This document shows, in pieces, positions 62,497 through 64,000 of a stretch of 64,000 nt of DNA (positions within the stretch are counted from its first letter, which is position 1; the number at the start of each line of letters is the position of its first letter). Under the pieces are notes generated by a model. That model was not told the origin of the DNA. It worked only from the letters and a program-made list of their open reading frames with translations, and searched no databases. Made by a program: the position numbers and the translations under genes. The DNA lies in assembly GCA_963643465.1 (NCBI GenBank), contig CAVIJT010000018.1, positions 3,164 through 67,163 on the forward strand, in the 5' to 3' direction. The stretch is from CAG-411 sp963643465 (GTDB lineage Bacteria > Bacillota > Clostridia > Lachnospirales > Lachnospiraceae).

Positions 62497-63555
62497 TCAT
62501 GAAATAGTTTGTGCAGTATTGAATACACTCAATAACCCGTCTGATATACTTCCATTAAATGGATATTGTAAATAATTTAAATCATGGTCATGCTTAGGAA
62601 AAGTATATATATGCAGATTTTCTTTACCTGTTTTTTCAAAGTCTGCTCTGATTTTTTCAATATCGGAAACAGGAATATTTGCATCTTCTTCTCCGTGAAA
62701 AATGTAAATTGGTATAGAAAGTGAACATATTGCATTTGACACATTAGGCAATGCAAAATGCTCTTTACACCATCTTGAAGTAATGGTAATCGCATAATTT
62801 TCCCTTAACCATTCGTCATCATTATTCTCTATAGCATTAAATACTTGTGCTTTGTATTCTGATAGTTGAAGTGCAAAGTCATTTTGCGTTATTTTTCCAT
62901 CCTGATCTATGTCTAAATCTTCAAATTCGGTATCTGGAAAAAGAGAAGGGCGAACATTATATTTATCCACAATAAAATCTTCTTTTTCTATAAATCCTTT
63001 CTCTGAACAACCAAAGTATTTGCACATATTTACCATCGAACTTCCACCACTTAATTGCCAATCAAGAGTATCTCGCATATTCTCATAAGCAAAACCTAAC
63101 AACAATAATCCCGAAACATCTTTACTTTGTGTTGCAGCAAAAGGGACAAGGGTTGCCCCTTCACTAATTCCCATGAGCAATATTTTAGATTTCTTAAATT
63201 GCGGAAGTGTTTTTACAAAAGTTATTATAGTTAAAATATCTTTAATAGATGTTGATGGACAATAAGTTTCATATTCCTTTATGTTAATATCCACAAACTC
63301 TGGAGGAGTATCCGATAAACTGCACCCTCTTGTATTCCAACGACAAAAAGCTATATTTCTCTTACAAAACTCTTCTGCAAACAAATCAAAATAATTAAAT
63401 TGCTTACCTTCGATTTCCCTATGATTATCATACGTATTGGCACCACTACCATGACAAAAAATAATAATACTTTCGGTATTTGACGAATAATCTATTTTTA
63501 CTTCAAGAGTATATCCATCATGTGCTTTTACATTAAAAAAATTTGTATATTTCAA
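62497..63555 (-). CDS. Alpha/beta hydrolase with internal EF-hand-like calcium loop
   Basis: A 352-residue cytosolic alpha/beta hydrolase. The start is TTG 63555 with GAGGT at 8-nt spacing. Motifs: FCHGSGANTYDNH (oxyanion region), the nucleophile elbow LLMGISEGATLV (Ser about 143), and the C-terminal YIFHGEEDANIPVS (Asp) and FPKHDHDLN (His). Between the core and lid (about 218-235) is LDIDQDGKITQNDF, an EF-hand loop with Asp at positions 1, 3, 5, Gly 6, Ile 8 and Asp (not Glu) at 12. Only one loop is evident. It may stabilise a lid with Ca2+. No paired substrate gene. Confidence 0.85.
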   Translation of the reverse strand: MKYTNFFNVKAHDGYTLEVKIDYSSNTESIIIFCHGSGANTYDNHREIEGKQFNYFDLFAEEFCKRNIAFCRWNTRGCSLSDTPPEFVDINIKEYETYCPSTSIKDILTIITFVKTLPQFKKSKILLMGISEGATLVPFAATQSKDVSGLLLLGFAYENMRDTLDWQLSGGSSMVNMCKYFGCSEKGFIEKEDFIVDKYNVRPSLFPDTEFEDLDIDQDGKITQNDFALQLSEYKAQVFNAIENNDDEWLRENYAITITSRWCKEHFALPNVSNAICSLSIPIYIFHGEEDANIPVSDIEKIRADFEKTGKENLHIYTFPKHDHDLNYLQYPFNGSISDGLLSVFNTAQTIS

Positions 63556-63588
63556 TATTATCTACCTCATTAACTTCAAATTTTCTTT

Positions 63589-63807
63589 CTATTTTACCAC
63601 ATAAAGTTCAGGCATTCTATCAGCATTCATCAAAGCAAAAGAAAATGCTTTACTTTTATTTAACCTGTCTCTTATCAATTCTTCTGTAGCTATCAACCAT
63701 ATTGCCTTTGTATTATCATTTGTAACAATATCGGGATATATTGCATATCCTTCGATTACCATAGATTGCCCCCAGTCAGAATGAATACTTATCAAACATG
63801 TCTGCAC
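63589..63807 (-). CDS. Fragment-like protein of unknown function
   Basis: A 72-residue frame with natural composition but no ribosome binding site before its ATG. It overlaps, in another frame, the end of a truncated GNAT N-terminus. It looks like the C-terminal piece of a larger protein joined to unrelated sequence. Confidence 0.35.
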   Translation of the reverse strand: MQTCLISIHSDWGQSMVIEGYAIYPDIVTNDNTKAIWLIATEELIRDRLNKSKAFSFALMNADRMPELYVVK

Positions 63808-63892
63808 ACCATTTTCTAAAAGTAACTTCGTCCTCTATCCAATTTACAATGTATTTTGCATCACATTTTTTATATGGTCGTAATCTTAACAT
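63776..63892 (-). pseudogene. Truncated N-terminus of a GNAT acetyltransferase
   Basis: ATG 63892 opens 38 codons reading MLRLRPYKKCDAKYIVNWI then EVTFRKWCADMF, the typical beginning of GNAT proteins of Lachnospiraceae. The frame stops after FDKYSF and no other frame continues the family, so the gene is cut here. Confidence 0.55.
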
Positions 63893-63951
63893 AAAAACAC
63901 CCCATCTAAATACAACTTATGATTTTATATAATATTCTATTTATTGAACAA

Positions 63952-64000
63952 AGCGTGCAAGCACGCTCCGCGACGTTACACTTTCCCAATGTGCTTGCAC
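63952..64000. repeat. Palindromic repeat at the right edge (partly outside the window)
   Basis: AGCGTGCAAGCACGCT (63952-63967) is a near-perfect palindrome. GTGCAAGCAC recurs as its inverse GTGCTTGCAC at 63991-64000. The structure continues outside the window, so its full extent is unknown. Confidence 0.5.

Overview
The window reads as chromosome of a low-GC, spore-forming Gram-positive anaerobe, most likely a member of the Lachnospiraceae (Clostridia). The evidence is family content: a CotJA-CotJB-CotJC coat operon, a SleB-type cortex hydrolase, an LTA-synthase-like sulfatase, a CarD regulator, a CD3324-family protein, a pyrophosphate-type phosphofructokinase and several small families seen mainly in Lachnospiraceae (DUF6465 and DUF6145 types). 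Most genes lie on the minus strand. No rRNA, tRNA or CRISPR array was seen.

Layout. 0-5 kb: edge of a truncated gene, a class A penicillin-binding protein and an OmpR-type two-component pair. 5-15 kb: transketolase, then a four-gene run (secreted subtilase, MoxR ATPase, DUF58 protein, membrane transglutaminase) whose upstream end is a 119-bp tandem repeat array. 15-23.5 kb: phosphoglucose isomerase, a sulfotransferase, a coiled-coil membrane protein, a histidine phosphatase-PAP2-MTA/SAH nucleosidase operon, and a plus-strand TSCPD-MurG-DUF6465 block. 23.5-32.5 kb: CarD with a small possible AbrB/MraZ-like protein, an HIT/FMN-binding operon, a degenerate histidine-kinase-like protein, a large lectin/MucBP-like surface protein, an XRE regulator and an Rpn-type nuclease, separated by repeat-rich gaps. 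32.5-40.5 kb: threonine synthase, CD3324 protein, SleB-like hydrolase, an AP2-domain protein, the cotJ operon and aspartate-semialdehyde dehydrogenase. 40.8-55 kb: a secreted double nitrilase with a leucine-rich tail, a DUF6145-coaX-dus-PFK run, citrate synthase, ornithine carbamoyltransferase with a clear promoter and ARG box, LTA-synthase-like protein, NfeD-SPFH pair, a TrmH methyltransferase and a PNPOx-like protein. 55-64 kb looks accessory: AraC regulator, orphan small membrane proteins, a 256-bp inverted-repeat element, an ArsR plus DUF5714-ArsC fusion, GNAT, YkvA, tyrosine phosphatase, an EF-hand-containing alpha/beta hydrolase and gene remnants.

Functional links. Housekeeping genes cover central carbon (transketolase, Pgi, PPi-type PFK, citrate synthase) and amino-acid synthesis (Asd, ThrC, ArgF). 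Envelope and spore functions recur (PBP, MurG, LTA-like synthase, SleB, CotJ). The most unusual non-coding signal is a set of at least three short dispersed repeat families, repeatedly placed next to intrinsic terminators. The most unusual proteins are the AP2-domain protein, the secreted double nitrilase, the Cys-rich CotJA, the DUF5714-ArsC fusion and the EF-hand hydrolase. All functions are inferred from reading the sequence; no database search was run.
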